Source of the DNA: Streptomyces sp. GS7
GTDB lineage: Bacteria > Actinomycetota > Actinomycetes > Streptomycetales > Streptomycetaceae
Direction of reading: 5' to 3'
NCBI RefSeq assembly: GCF_009834125.1
Contig: NZ_CP047146.1
Span: 8,648,501 to 8,712,500, forward strand
Length of the DNA stretch: 64,000 bases
The notes under the pieces were generated by a model, which saw only the letters and a program-made list of their open reading frames with translations, was not told the origin of the DNA and made no database searches. Below, piece by piece: positions 6,800-15,730 of the stretch (position 1 is its first letter; each line of letters begins with the position of its first letter). Position numbers and translations under genes: made by a program.

Positions 6800-8593
6800 G
6801 TGATACCGAAGATCATCCTTGGCAAGGGCCCCAAGGCCACGCGCCGCACGATCGGCTACCTCTTCGGCAAGGGCCGGGCCAACGAGCACATCGATCCGCA
6901 CCTGGTGGCGTCCTGGAACGACTTCGCCCCCGATCCCGGCCGCAGCGCGCACCGTGACCCGAAAGACGTGATGGACCAGCTCGCCGCACAGCTCGACCAG
7001 CCCGTGCAGATGCTCGGCGACAAGGCACCCGAATTCACCGTGTGGCACTGCCCCGTACGCGCCGCTCCCGAGGATCCGATCCTGACCGACGAGCAGTGGG
7101 CCGTGGTCGCCCGCCGGATCGTGGCCGCCGCCGGCATCGCCCCTGAGGGAGACGAGGAAGCGTGCCGTTGGGTGGCGGTGCGCCACGCCGACGACCACAT
7201 CCACATCGCCGCCACCCTCGTCCGCCAGGACGGCCGCCGCCCACAGCGCGACTATGACAAGCGCGCCGTCCAGAGCGAGGCCCGCAAGATCGAAGTGGAC
7301 TATGGGCTCAGGCGGCTCAAGCACGGCGACGGCACGGCCGCCAAGCGCCCCACCAGCAAGGAGCACTTCAAGGCCAAGCGCCTGGGCCAGGACGCCACGG
7401 CCCGCGAGGTCCTACGCCTGCGGGTGCGCCGCGCGGTGGCCGCCGCGTCCAGCGAAGCCGAGTTCTTCGCGCTGCTGGAGGCGACCGGCGTGACCGTGCG
7501 GCCCAAGACCGAGCCGTCCGGCGACGTGACCGGCTACAGCGTCGCCCTGCCCGGCGACGTCAACAAACAGGGCGAGCCCATCTGGTACGCCGGCTCCACC
7601 CTCGCCGGCGACCTCTCCCTGCCCAAGATCCGCCAGCGCCTCACCGACACCCACGCCCAGCCGATCGCCGCCCAGCCCGGCAATCCCTGGCACCAGGCCA
7701 CCGCCGCCACCGAACGCATCCCCCACCACCTCATCCACAGCGACGACCACGTGGCACAAGGACAGCTGGAAGCGCTCGGCGCAGCCTTGGACCTACTGCC
7801 TCTCACCGCACCAGCTGCGGTGAAGACCGAACTCGAACGAGCCGCTGCTGTCTTCGAGCGCGCCACCCGCTCCCGCATCACCGCCGACCGCGACAGCACC
7901 CACGTGCTGCGCCGCAGCGTCCAGGCAATCTGGTGCAACCCCACCCCGGCAAGCGACGGATCCGGGCTGGCAATGCTGCTGGACGCCGCGCTCACCGCCG
8001 TGGCCTTCGCGATGCACTGGCACCGCAAGCACCAGCACGCCCAGCAGGAGGCAGCAGCCCAGCAGGCCCTCGTCCACCTGCACACCGCGTACGCCCAGGT
8101 CGCCGAGCCGGTGCTCGACAACCTCGCCCAGCGAGCTCCCGCTCTACAGACCAAGCACCGCTACGCCCGCCACATCCAGCAGGCCGCCCCTGAGTACGCC
8201 GAGCGGATCCTGCAAGACCGTGCCTGGGACGCGCTCACTGCGGTGCTCGCCGAGGCAGAAGCGATGGGGCACAACGCGGCTACCGTCCTCGACCAGGCCG
8301 TCAATCAACGCAGTCTGGACGACGCCCGCAACCCCGCACGCGCACTGACCTGGCGCATCCAGCGCCTTGGCCAACGCCACGCCCCCAGCCCACTGGCCCA
8401 GGCAGCCAAGGCCCGCAGCACCACGCACCGCCCCACCGCTGCACCGGTCCAACCGACAGCAGCCGTTCCGTCCTCGCAGCCGTCACGAGGGCGGCGCGCT
8501 GATCACGTCCAGCTGGGCAGCTGGGGTGTAAGCAGTTCCAGCGCCTCCTCCCAGCGGAAGCGGTCGGCCCCGCCGCCGGCCTTCGGCCGGTGA
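6800..8593 (+). CDS. Relaxase / mobilization nuclease
   Basis: A 597-residue MOBP-like relaxase that would nick oriT, bond to the 5' end through a tyrosine and pilot the strand into a recipient. Likely nucleophile is Tyr20 (RRTIGYLFGKG). The metal-binding triad is in RHADDHIHIAATLV near residues 129-142. The catalytic domain covers about 1-230, followed by an ALLEATGVTVRPKTEPSG segment and a long Ala/Gln-rich helical C-terminus. It starts with GTG four bases after mobC. The last 91 bases overlap the convergent flavoprotein gene. A degraded relative of the C-terminal region lies at 28,631-28,858. No coupling-protein gene is seen nearby, so transfer would need help in trans or a gene outside the window. 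Confidence 0.9.
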   Translation: MIPKIILGKGPKATRRTIGYLFGKGRANEHIDPHLVASWNDFAPDPGRSAHRDPKDVMDQLAAQLDQPVQMLGDKAPEFTVWHCPVRAAPEDPILTDEQWAVVARRIVAAAGIAPEGDEEACRWVAVRHADDHIHIAATLVRQDGRRPQRDYDKRAVQSEARKIEVDYGLRRLKHGDGTAAKRPTSKEHFKAKRLGQDATAREVLRLRVRRAVAAASSEAEFFALLEATGVTVRPKTEPSGDVTGYSVALPGDVNKQGEPIWYAGSTLAGDLSLPKIRQRLTDTHAQPIAAQPGNPWHQATAATERIPHHLIHSDDHVAQGQLEALGAALDLLPLTAPAAVKTELERAAAVFERATRSRITADRDSTHVLRRSVQAIWCNPTPASDGSGLAMLLDAALTAVAFAMHWHRKHQHAQQEAAAQQALVHLHTAYAQVAEPVLDNLAQRAPALQTKHRYARHIQQAAPEYAERILQDRAWDALTAVLAEAEAMGHNAATVLDQAVNQRSLDDARNPARALTWRIQRLGQRHAPSPLAQAAKARSTTHRPTAAPVQPTAAVPSSQPSRGRRADHVQLGSWGVSSSSASSQRKRSAPPPAFGR

Positions 8594-9066
8594 GGCTCGT
8601 ACGCCCCGATCAGGACGCCCATCTCGCGCAGCCGGTCCAGGCTCTGCCGGTACGCGGGGTGGGCGGCCTGGGCCGCGTTCAGGTACGGCAGGACGGCGGT
8701 CGGAATACCGAAGCCGTACGCCTCGCACAGGATGCCCAGGGCCAGAGTGTCGGAGATCCCGGCAGCCCACTTGTTGATCGTGTTGAAGGTGGCCGGGGCG
8801 ACCGCGATCGCGTCCGCCGGTGGCAGCGGGCGGGGCTCGCCAGGAGTGCGCCAAGCGGAGCGGATGGGATAGCCGGTCTGGGCCTCGATCGCCTGGACGT
8901 CTATGAAGCCGAGCGCTTGCGGAGTGGCGACGACACCGACGTCCCAGTGCCGCTCCTGCGCGGCAGTGATCAGCTTGCCGACGTCCCCGGCGATGCCGGA
9001 CGCGCAGACCACGATGTACAGGAACGGCTTCTTCGGCTGGTGGTGCTGGTCGGGCTGGTCACTCAC
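8503..9066 (-). CDS. Flavoprotein of the HFCD / Cys-decarboxylase family
   Basis: A 187-residue protein with a Rossmann-like FMN fold: KPFLYIVVCASGIAGDVGKL near residues 13-32, then a conserved loop DAIAVAPATFNTINKWAAGI (about 107-126). In homo-oligomeric FMN-containing Cys decarboxylases such as Dfp/CoaC and EpiD the equivalent loop is PAxxNT or PxMNxxMW. These enzymes oxidatively decarboxylate a C-terminal or pantothenoyl cysteine. It overlaps the upstream XRE gene by four bases, so the two form an operon. Its 3' end overlaps the relaxase. The substrate is unknown. Identical gene pairs are familiar from Streptomyces accessory regions, but I know of no assigned function. Confidence 0.8.
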   Translation of the reverse strand: MSDQPDQHHQPKKPFLYIVVCASGIAGDVGKLITAAQERHWDVGVVATPQALGFIDVQAIEAQTGYPIRSAWRTPGEPRPLPPADAIAVAPATFNTINKWAAGISDTLALGILCEAYGFGIPTAVLPYLNAAQAAHPAYRQSLDRLREMGVLIGAYEPHRPKAGGGADRFRWEEALELLTPQLPSWT

Positions 9067-10334
9067 GCGGGAACTCCCAGTTGGCGGCTGAAGTGGTGCA
9101 GTTCGGGCAGGGATCGGCGGCGGTCACGGGCGGCCATGTCGGCGACCAGCTCCCGTACGGCAGGACGACGGATGTCCTGGGCCGCGCAGCTCTCCGCGAT
9201 CCGCAGGGCCTGGTAGCCGTCGGCGAGCCTCCCCTGCTGACTGTAGGCGCGTGCTGCCTCGACCCATAGGGCGGCCCGTCGCTCGGGGACCGGGATGTGC
9301 CGGCGCATGAGGGGACGGGCGGTCTCCAGGGCCACGCCCGCGTCGCCGAAGGTGACCGCGGCACTGACCGCGTGGAGGGCGACGTTGGTGGGGCTGAAGT
9401 TGGCCCAGGCGTCGGGGCGGTCGAGGTCGACATAGCGGGCGACGTCCCGCGCCTCGGCGAGGAAGTCCTTGGTGGCCGAGCGGTCCCCGCCTCCGCTGGC
9501 GGCCGTGACGCCGCGCAGGAGCAGCAGGCCGAGGGCCGCGAGGTAGCGCGGGGAGCGCTTGTCGTAGGCGCCGGTGAGCTGGTCGGCGGTGTGGCGGACC
9601 AGGGTGACGGCCTGGGCGGTGTGTTTCTCGCGGGCCAGTAAATGCGCCTGGACGCGGACGCTGGAGGCAAGAACGACGGGGTCGCCGCAGCGCTCGGCCT
9701 CGGCCATGGCGCGGCCGACCGCCAGCCAGGCATGGCCGTGATCACTGAGCTTGAGGAGCAGGCTGGCGGAGGTCTGGTACGCGGTGGCCAACAGGCCGGC
9801 GGCCTGGCTGGAGCCCGTTGCCGCGTGCCGGAGGTTGCCGATCAGAGCGGGCAGCACGCGTTCCAGCTCGGCATAGTCGCAGGTGCAGAAGAGCCGCCGG
9901 GCCGCAGTGACACGGTCGCTGAGCCCTGGTGTGTCCTGGGGTTCCTCGGCAGAGGCAGGTATCGGGCCTGGGAGGAGCGAGTGGACGAGATCGCCGTGGC
10001 CGGCGACCGGTGTGGCGGGTGCTGTGAGGGCGGCGATGCTGGCGGCGAGAAAGGTACGGCGGTGCATGTCCTCTGTCTCGGGTTCGCAGGTGCTGGTTTC
10101 CGGCATGGCGGCGAGTCCAACTGCGGGCAAAGGGATGCCGAGTTCCAGCGCGGCTGCCCGCACCACGCGGGAGTCCTCAGTCCCCCGGCCCTGTTCCAGG
10201 CGGCTCACCTTGGACTGGTGGTAGCCCAGTGCGGCAGCGACGTCCGTCTGGGAGCGTTTCGCGAGCACCCTTGCCCGCCGGATCACTTCACCGATCCGTC
10301 TCGCCTCGTCGTATGCATCGGCCATCTGTGCCAC
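9063..10334 (-). CDS. XRE regulator with helical-repeat C-terminus
   Basis: A 423-residue regulator. Residues 12-60 form the HTH (IRRARVLAKRSQTDVAAALG, then HQSKVSRLEQGRG). A hydrophobic stretch (FLAASIAALTAPATP) follows near residue 95. From about 145 to 420 there are repeated helical pairs of TPR type (for example AGLLATAYQTSASLLLKLSD and RAALWVEAARAYSQQGRLAD). Streptomyces has many such XRE-TPR proteins, often paired with small partners. It shares an operon with the flavoprotein and is divergent from the ATPase-fold gene at 10,503. It may control the adjoining MurA-like operon; that is inference from position. Confidence 0.8.
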   Translation of the reverse strand: MAQMADAYDEARRIGEVIRRARVLAKRSQTDVAAALGYHQSKVSRLEQGRGTEDSRVVRAAALELGIPLPAVGLAAMPETSTCEPETEDMHRRTFLAASIAALTAPATPVAGHGDLVHSLLPGPIPASAEEPQDTPGLSDRVTAARRLFCTCDYAELERVLPALIGNLRHAATGSSQAAGLLATAYQTSASLLLKLSDHGHAWLAVGRAMAEAERCGDPVVLASSVRVQAHLLAREKHTAQAVTLVRHTADQLTGAYDKRSPRYLAALGLLLLRGVTAASGGGDRSATKDFLAEARDVARYVDLDRPDAWANFSPTNVALHAVSAAVTFGDAGVALETARPLMRRHIPVPERRAALWVEAARAYSQQGRLADGYQALRIAESCAAQDIRRPAVRELVADMAARDRRRSLPELHHFSRQLGVPA

Positions 10335-10502
10335 GGCCCCTTCCGCCGTCGCCGATCCTGCCTGCTCAACAGAGCGTAGTAGAGCTGCACTTGCTGCTCA
10401 TGCAGGTCCTGCATAAGAGATGCAGCACCAGCACCCGGGGTGGCCTGTCCTCTACCGGCGCCGGTTCCGTGGAGTGGCCGCACTCGCCTGGGAGGCCAGC
10501 CC

Positions 10503-10940
10503 ATGGAACCGCAGCACCTCAGCTTCTCCGTACCCGGCACGACGCGCGCTGTAGCAGCTGCGCGACGTCAGCTCGCCGCCGAGATGCACGACTGGGGCCT
10601 ACCGGCCGACAGCGAGGCACTGCACACCGCTGAGCTGATGGCCGGCGAACTGCTCTCGAACGCGGTGCAGCACACAGGTCCCGGCGCCATCACCCTGGCT
10701 GCCCGCTGCGACGGCAATGCCATACGTGTCGAGGTCAGCGACAGCAGCCGCGAGCTGCCCCGGCCCAGGTCGCCCAGCGAAGGCGAGGAGCGCGGCCGGG
10801 GCCTGCTCATCGTCACGGCGCTGGCCGACCGGTACGCCGTCGAGCCGACCGAATCGGGCAAACGGTGCTGGGCCGAAGTCCACCTGCGAGCGGCCCCAAG
10901 TCCCCACGTCGCACTTCAGGTTCCCCTTCCAAGGAGATGA
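10503..10940 (+). CDS. Anti-sigma-factor-like ATPase-fold protein
   Basis: A 145-residue HATPase_c (GHKL) domain of the RsbW/SpoIIAB kind. Visible boxes are the N box ELMAGELLSNAVQH (residues 42-55), a G1-like VEVSDSSREL and the G2 loop ERGRGLLIVTALAD. It starts at an ATG preceded by GGGAGG. It is the first gene of the cargo operon and its TGA lies just ahead of the next gene's start. In Streptomyces these stand-alone proteins phosphorylate anti-anti-sigma partners or bind sigma factors. No partner sigma factor lies beside it, so its role here is unknown. Confidence 0.82.
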   Translation: MEPQHLSFSVPGTTRAVAAARRQLAAEMHDWGLPADSEALHTAELMAGELLSNAVQHTGPGAITLAARCDGNAIRVEVSDSSRELPRPRSPSEGEERGRGLLIVTALADRYAVEPTESGKRCWAEVHLRAAPSPHVALQVPLPRR

Positions 10941-10942
10941 CC

Positions 10943-12265
10943 GTGACAACAACCCGGACACCCGCCATCACCTCCGAGGTGATCGCCATCCGTCCCGGCC
11001 CGCCGCTTTCCGGGGCCGTGACCGTCGACGGCTCCAAGAACGCCGCCCTGCCACTCCTCGCTGCGACCGCAGCCCTGCGCAGGACCGTCCAGCTGTCCAA
11101 CGTTCCGGCCAACGACGACGTCCAGGCCATGCTCATGCTGCTCCAGCACGCAGGCCACGGAGTCGCCCGTCAGGTCGGCGAGCCCCACACTGTCGTGGTG
11201 CGGCCGACCGACGGTTTGCGCATCGCGCCGGAATTCGACGCCACCGCTGCCCGTATCCGCGCCTCGTACTACCTCGTTCCAGCTCTCCTCGCCGTTCACG
11301 GACGGGCCGTACTGCCCTGGCCGGGCGGCTGCCGGATCGGTGAGCGCGGCATGGAGCAGCACTTCAAGGTGTACGAGGCGTTCGGCGACCGCACGCTCGT
11401 CAACGACCACGGCTACAGCGTCGAAGCCGGCGATAGCCGCACCGGCTCGGTGTCGGTGATGCTGCCGTTCCGCTCCCGCGGCGCGAGCATCGCGGCAATG
11501 CTGCGCGCCGTCGTTGCCGGGCGACCGCTGCGGCTGGGTCAGCCAAACCTCTCGCCCGAAGTCGTCAGCGTCCTGCAAGCGCTTCAGGCAGCCGGATGGG
11601 AGACCCGGGCCGACGATCGCGTCCTCTCCCTGGCTCCGCCTGCTTCCCCTCCGCAGGAGCCGGTGGCCTGGGTCGTCCCCGGAGACAAGGTCGAAGCAGG
11701 CACCCTGGCCTGCGCCATCGCCACCACCCGCGGAAACGGCCGCATCAAGGGCGTACACAGCAAGGACGTGGCACCGATGGTGGCCGCATTGCGCCGACTC
11801 GGCGTGCCCGTCGACGCCCAGCAGAACACTCTCGTCGTCCGTGCCGAGGGAACCCGCCCCACACATCAGCCCCTGCGAGCCATCGCCTCACTCTCTCCCG
11901 GCGGACTGGATGCCGATTTCGAACCGGCCTTGATGGCCCTAACGTTGGGGATGCCGGGCACCCACCTCTTCGCCGATGCGATCAACCCAGGACGCCACAG
12001 CAACCTCATCCCCCAGCTCGCCCGCCTGGGCGCCGACATCCACGAGACCTCCCCCACCCAGTGCCGCCTAACCGGACCTCAGCAGCTGACTGGAGCCGGA
12101 GTCGAGGCCACCGACATCCGGACCGGCTCCGCCCTGCTCATCGCCGGACTCACCGCCCGCGGCGTCACCACTCTCGGCGGCCTCGAACAGCTCCGCCGGG
12201 GGCACGCCGACCTTCCCACCAAGCTGCTCGCACTCGGGGCCGACATCTGCGAGGTCACCCGATGA
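10943..12265 (+). CDS. MurA-like enolpyruvyl transferase
   Basis: A 440-residue member of the EPSP-synthase/MurA fold. MurA-type signatures are present: VDGSKNAALPLLAA (residues about 26-39, with the substrate Lys-Asn) and the loop WPGGCRIGERGMEQH, which keeps the PEP-binding Cys and following Arg. The end contains TDIRTGSALLIAGLTARG, the usual last repeat. GTG at 10,943 is favoured because AAGGAG lies six bases upstream; ATG at 10,937 abuts that ribosome binding site. The housekeeping MurA makes enolpyruvyl-UDP-GlcNAc. Family members such as NikO act on UMP in nucleoside-antibiotic pathways. The neighbours here (phosphatase, dCTP-deaminase folds, glycosyltransferase) favour a nucleotide-type substrate, but that is inference. 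Confidence 0.88.
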   Translation: MTTTRTPAITSEVIAIRPGPPLSGAVTVDGSKNAALPLLAATAALRRTVQLSNVPANDDVQAMLMLLQHAGHGVARQVGEPHTVVVRPTDGLRIAPEFDATAARIRASYYLVPALLAVHGRAVLPWPGGCRIGERGMEQHFKVYEAFGDRTLVNDHGYSVEAGDSRTGSVSVMLPFRSRGASIAAMLRAVVAGRPLRLGQPNLSPEVVSVLQALQAAGWETRADDRVLSLAPPASPPQEPVAWVVPGDKVEAGTLACAIATTRGNGRIKGVHSKDVAPMVAALRRLGVPVDAQQNTLVVRAEGTRPTHQPLRAIASLSPGGLDADFEPALMALTLGMPGTHLFADAINPGRHSNLIPQLARLGADIHETSPTQCRLTGPQQLTGAGVEATDIRTGSALLIAGLTARGVTTLGGLEQLRRGHADLPTKLLALGADICEVTR

Positions 12266-13485
12266 CCAGTCCACGCGCCCTGCGGCGGATCGCAGCCACC
12301 ACCGACGTCCACTCCTCGTTCGACAACGCCCTGCCGATGCTCGCCCACCTGCACGCCATCCGCCCGGAGACACTGATCGTCGATTGCGGCGACTTCTTCG
12401 AAGGCAGCGGCTACTACCGCCTCGGCCACGGTCTCATCGAAACAGCGATCCTCAAGGGCCTCTACGACGTGATCGCACCCGGGAACCACGGCTGGATCCA
12501 CCACTTCGACCCCCTGGTCCGGGCCATCACCGTGTGCGCAAACGCCGTCGATGCCGCCACCGGCGAACCGCTCTTCCGTCGCTTGCACACCGCCCGCATC
12601 GGCGGACAGCGCGTCGCCATCACCGCGGTCGTCGGCGAGCAGGCGTTCCACTCCATCCCTGTCGAGCAGCGAGCTGGGCACCGAGTCACAGAACCGGCCC
12701 AGGCCCTGCGCGAAGTGATGGTGGCGCACCACTACGAGGTCGACTCCTGGGTGGTGCTGAGCCACGCCGGTTTCAACGAGGACCTCGAACTGGCCGCCGC
12801 CTGCTCCTTCCTCGACGTGATCTTCGCCGGACACTGCCACAGCGACCACTACGGCCCAGTCCAGGTGGGCGAGACCTTCGTTCTCAAGGGACGCGAACTC
12901 GGCGTCGGCTACGCCCTCGCCGAACCGGCCCCCGAGCGATGGACCGTGCGCACCGCCCGGTTCCCCGACACCACCGGCACGGCAGCCCTACCCGCCCAAC
13001 TCGCCTCCGTCCATGACCGGATCGAGGACCTCAGAGATCGCCTCGCCTTGCCAGTCGGGCCGATCGCCAAGCCGTACCGAGGCCAGGTCCTCGATCGCCG
13101 ACTCCTCCTCGGCGAACTCGCCACCCGGCTCCACATCGCCCTCGGCGCCGAAGCCGTCATCCTCAACGAGACCGCCCTGCGCTCAACCCAGCTAGACGAT
13201 GTCCTCACCTTCGGCGACCTCCTCACCATCGAGCCCTTCAACAACCAGCTCGTCCACGCCCACGTTCCCGAGACGCTGCGCAACAGCCCTCGTGCCCTGC
13301 TGGACCTCCTCGCCAAGAGTGCTGGCCCCTTGGTCGCCGAGCCGACCCCGCTGCCGCCACAGCTGCCGACCGCGCTGACCACCAACTACCTCGCCGAGAG
13401 CTACCTGGACGGCCGCACCCACCAAGCCGGCCTCCGCCTCCGCCAGGCCCTCCAGCAGATCCTGACCGAAGGACCTCACCGATGA
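12262..13485 (+). CDS. 5'-nucleotidase-like metallophosphatase
   Basis: A 407-residue calcineurin-fold phosphatase. All metal-binding motifs are visible: TTDVHSSF (DxH), DCGDFFEGS (GDxxxGS), APGNHGW (GNH), LSHAGF and GHCHSDHYGP (GHxH). The remainder from about residue 270 resembles the C-terminal substrate domain of UshA-type 5'-nucleotidases (GAEAVILNETALRS, then LTFGDLLTIEPFNN). No signal peptide is seen, so it should act in the cytoplasm. ATG overlaps the MurA-like stop by four bases and the product's stop overlaps the next start. It would remove phosphate from a nucleotide or nucleotide sugar made by neighbouring enzymes. Confidence 0.87.
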   Translation: MTSPRALRRIAATTDVHSSFDNALPMLAHLHAIRPETLIVDCGDFFEGSGYYRLGHGLIETAILKGLYDVIAPGNHGWIHHFDPLVRAITVCANAVDAATGEPLFRRLHTARIGGQRVAITAVVGEQAFHSIPVEQRAGHRVTEPAQALREVMVAHHYEVDSWVVLSHAGFNEDLELAAACSFLDVIFAGHCHSDHYGPVQVGETFVLKGRELGVGYALAEPAPERWTVRTARFPDTTGTAALPAQLASVHDRIEDLRDRLALPVGPIAKPYRGQVLDRRLLLGELATRLHIALGAEAVILNETALRSTQLDDVLTFGDLLTIEPFNNQLVHAHVPETLRNSPRALLDLLAKSAGPLVAEPTPLPPQLPTALTTNYLAESYLDGRTHQAGLRLRQALQQILTEGPHR

Positions 13486-14021
13486 TCCTCACCGGCCCCG
13501 AAATCACCGCAGCCGCGGCCGACGGCCGCCTGCGCATCACCCCCTTCGACGCCGCGCAGATCAACCCCAACAGCTACAACGTCCGCCTCGGCCCGACCCT
13601 GCTCACCTACACCACCCCTCTCCTCGACGCCCACCAGCCCAACCCGACCCACCGGATCGAGATCGGCGACGACGGCTACGTCCTCAAACCCGGCCAGCTC
13701 TACCTCGGCCACACCGTCGAACAGGTCGGCTCCGACGCCTTCGTCCCCCTCCTCTTCGGCCGCTCCTCCGTCGGCCGGCTCGGCCTGTTCGTAGAAATCA
13801 CCGCCCCCATCGGCGACATCGGCTTCCACGGCCAGTGGACTCTGATGCTCTCTCCTATCCGCCCCTTACGCGTCTACGCGGGCATGAAGATCGGCCAGAT
13901 CATGTTCTTCGTCGCCATCGGCCCGGTCGCCGCCTACAAAGGCAAGTACCAGGCATCCACCGGGCCCAAGCCCTCCGCCTATTGGCAAGACCTCGCCCCG
14001 TTGGAAGCGGTGGCACCGTGA
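13482..14021 (+). CDS. dCTP-deaminase-fold protein A (lacks catalytic Glu)
   Basis: A 179-residue dCTP deaminase/dUTPase-fold protein: INPNSYNVRLGPTL (residues 27-40) and FGRSSVGRLGLFVEITAP (near 86-103). Aligned by eye with E. coli Dcd, it keeps Arg110, Ser111 and Arg115 but has Met in place of the catalytic Glu138 (QWTLML) and Glu in place of His121. A classic deaminase would need Glu138. It overlaps the phosphatase and the B paralogue by four bases each. The two paralogues share the opening MILTGP, indicating tandem duplication. Together with B it may form a mixed oligomer; alone it is probably not an active deaminase. Confidence 0.85.
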   Translation: MILTGPEITAAAADGRLRITPFDAAQINPNSYNVRLGPTLLTYTTPLLDAHQPNPTHRIEIGDDGYVLKPGQLYLGHTVEQVGSDAFVPLLFGRSSVGRLGLFVEITAPIGDIGFHGQWTLMLSPIRPLRVYAGMKIGQIMFFVAIGPVAAYKGKYQASTGPKPSAYWQDLAPLEAVAP

Positions 14022-14554
14022 TCCTCACCGGCCCCGCCATCGCCGCCGCCCACACCGCGGGCGAGATCACCATCGACCCCTACGACCCCAACAGGCTCTC
14101 TCCCAACGCCTACGACTGGCGTCTCAGCGACGAACTGCGCATCTGCGACGGAGACCTCGACGCCGCCACCCCGACCCCGTCCACCGAAATCACCATCCCC
14201 CGCACGGGATTCATCCTGGAACCCGGCATGCTCTACCTCGGCGTCACTCATGAGAAGACCGGCTCGGAAACCTACGCACAGCTCCTCAACGGCAACCGCA
14301 CCACCGGCACCCTCGGCATCTGGGTCCACGTATCCGCCCCGCTCGGCCACCAAGGCCACGCCATCCGCTGGACCCTGGAGATCCGCGCCAGCCAGCCGGT
14401 CCGCATCTATCCCCGCATGACCTTCGGCAAGCTCGTCTTCCTCCAGCCCCTCGGCGCCACCGCCAGCTATCAGCAGCACGGCCTCAAGTACACGGCCAGC
14501 CAGGGAATCGAGACCTCCCGCCTGTACGAGGAGACCCCAGGAGGCCGGACATGA
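14018..14554 (+). CDS. dCTP-deaminase-fold protein B (keeps catalytic Glu)
   Basis: A 178-residue paralogue of the preceding protein: MILTGPAIAAAHTAGEITID, LSPNAYDWRLSDEL, then GNRTTGTLGIWVHVSAP. By eye-alignment with Dcd it keeps His121 and Glu138 (RWTLEIRAS) but has lost Arg110, Ser111 and Arg115, which read N, R and T. These are the positions that protein A retains. It starts at a GTG overlapping the A stop. In Dcd trimers, active sites lie between subunits, so an A/B heteromer could rebuild a full site. The substrate is unknown. Confidence 0.83.
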   Translation: MILTGPAIAAAHTAGEITIDPYDPNRLSPNAYDWRLSDELRICDGDLDAATPTPSTEITIPRTGFILEPGMLYLGVTHEKTGSETYAQLLNGNRTTGTLGIWVHVSAPLGHQGHAIRWTLEIRASQPVRIYPRMTFGKLVFLQPLGATASYQQHGLKYTASQGIETSRLYEETPGGRT

Positions 14555-15648
14555 CCGGCAAAGTTGCCACAGCCCTGGACCTTCCCTACCCCAGCCCCGG
14601 TGGCAGCGTCGAACTCTTCCTCGACCTCTACGCCGGAACTCAACCCCTCATCCCCGCCGACGCGTTCATGCTCGACTCCACCGGGCATCGCCCCCGCACA
14701 CCTCCAGGGCTGAAGCTCCTGCCCGTCACCGGCAAATGCCTGGAAGGCCCCGCCCTCCGTCGCTACATCGCCAGGCTGCGCAAAGCCTTGGCCATCGCCA
14801 TCGAGTCGGCACAGATCGGTGTCCTCCACCTGCACCACCTCGCCTTCGGCGCTACGCCGGCCCTCATCCAAGCCCTGCCCACACCTCCCCGCATCGCCCT
14901 CGTCCACGGAACCGATCTCCTCTTCGCCGAGACCCACCGAGACCAACTGGCCATCCTCCAGCAGTCCGCCCGCGAGAGCGACGCGATCGTCGTCCCCACC
15001 GGCGCCATGGCAGACCGCCTGCTCCAGCTCGCCCCGCAGACCAACCCGCGAAAGATCGAGAAGATCCCCTGGGGCATCCCGGACCACCTCCTGACCAGTC
15101 CACCGCCCCAGGCAGGTCACCGGCACACGAGCCGTCTACGGCTGCTGTACGCCGGCCGCCTCACCGCCGAGAAGGGTGTCGATGTCCTCCTCCGAGCCAT
15201 CCCGCTCACCCAGGCCGTAGAACTGAGCATCGCCGCCCCGCCGGCACAGTTCCAGGCCCTTGCCCCGCTACTGCGCCGCCTGGGGGTGCGTGCCCAGTAC
15301 CTCGGCTGGCTGCGCCGTCCACAGCTGTGGAAGACCTTCGTCGATCACGACGTCCTCGTCATGCCCTCCACCACTCTGGAGGCCATGGGCCTGATCGCCC
15401 TCGAAGCCCAAGCCTGTGGCCTGCCCGTCCTGTACCAGCCGGTGCCCGGCCTGAACGAGTCCCTCGCCGCAACCGGCCTGGCCACCGACTTCACCAACCC
15501 GGCCGCCCTCACACGGGATCTCGACCGCCTCCGCACCACGCCTGGCCTGCTTCCCGCTCTCCGGGAAGCAGGCCGCGCAAACGCCGCCCAATACCCCCTC
15601 AGCGCCACCGCCACGGCCCTGACCGACCTCGGCAAACAGCTCAGCTGA
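14551..15648 (+). CDS. GT4-family glycosyltransferase
   Basis: A 365-residue GT-B glycosyltransferase. The N-terminal domain opens with LDLPYPSPGGSVELFLDLY, a typical acceptor-side Gly loop. The C-terminal donor domain contains RLLYAGRLTAEKGVDVLLRA (residues about 197-216) and the EX7E-like motif TTLEAMGLIALEAQACGLPV. ATG overlaps the preceding stop by four bases. No membrane segment is present. The donor is probably a nucleotide-activated sugar. In this operon it may glycosylate the product of the upstream enzymes; the acceptor is unknown. Confidence 0.87.
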   Translation: MTGKVATALDLPYPSPGGSVELFLDLYAGTQPLIPADAFMLDSTGHRPRTPPGLKLLPVTGKCLEGPALRRYIARLRKALAIAIESAQIGVLHLHHLAFGATPALIQALPTPPRIALVHGTDLLFAETHRDQLAILQQSARESDAIVVPTGAMADRLLQLAPQTNPRKIEKIPWGIPDHLLTSPPPQAGHRHTSRLRLLYAGRLTAEKGVDVLLRAIPLTQAVELSIAAPPAQFQALAPLLRRLGVRAQYLGWLRRPQLWKTFVDHDVLVMPSTTLEAMGLIALEAQACGLPVLYQPVPGLNESLAATGLATDFTNPAALTRDLDRLRTTPGLLPALREAGRANAAQYPLSATATALTDLGKQLS

Positions 15649-15730
15649 CCACCCCGTGGCGCAGCCGAACCTGCACCGACGGCGTCACTACGCTGACCGA
15701 CGGAAGCCCACGGCACACGATCGGGAGACC

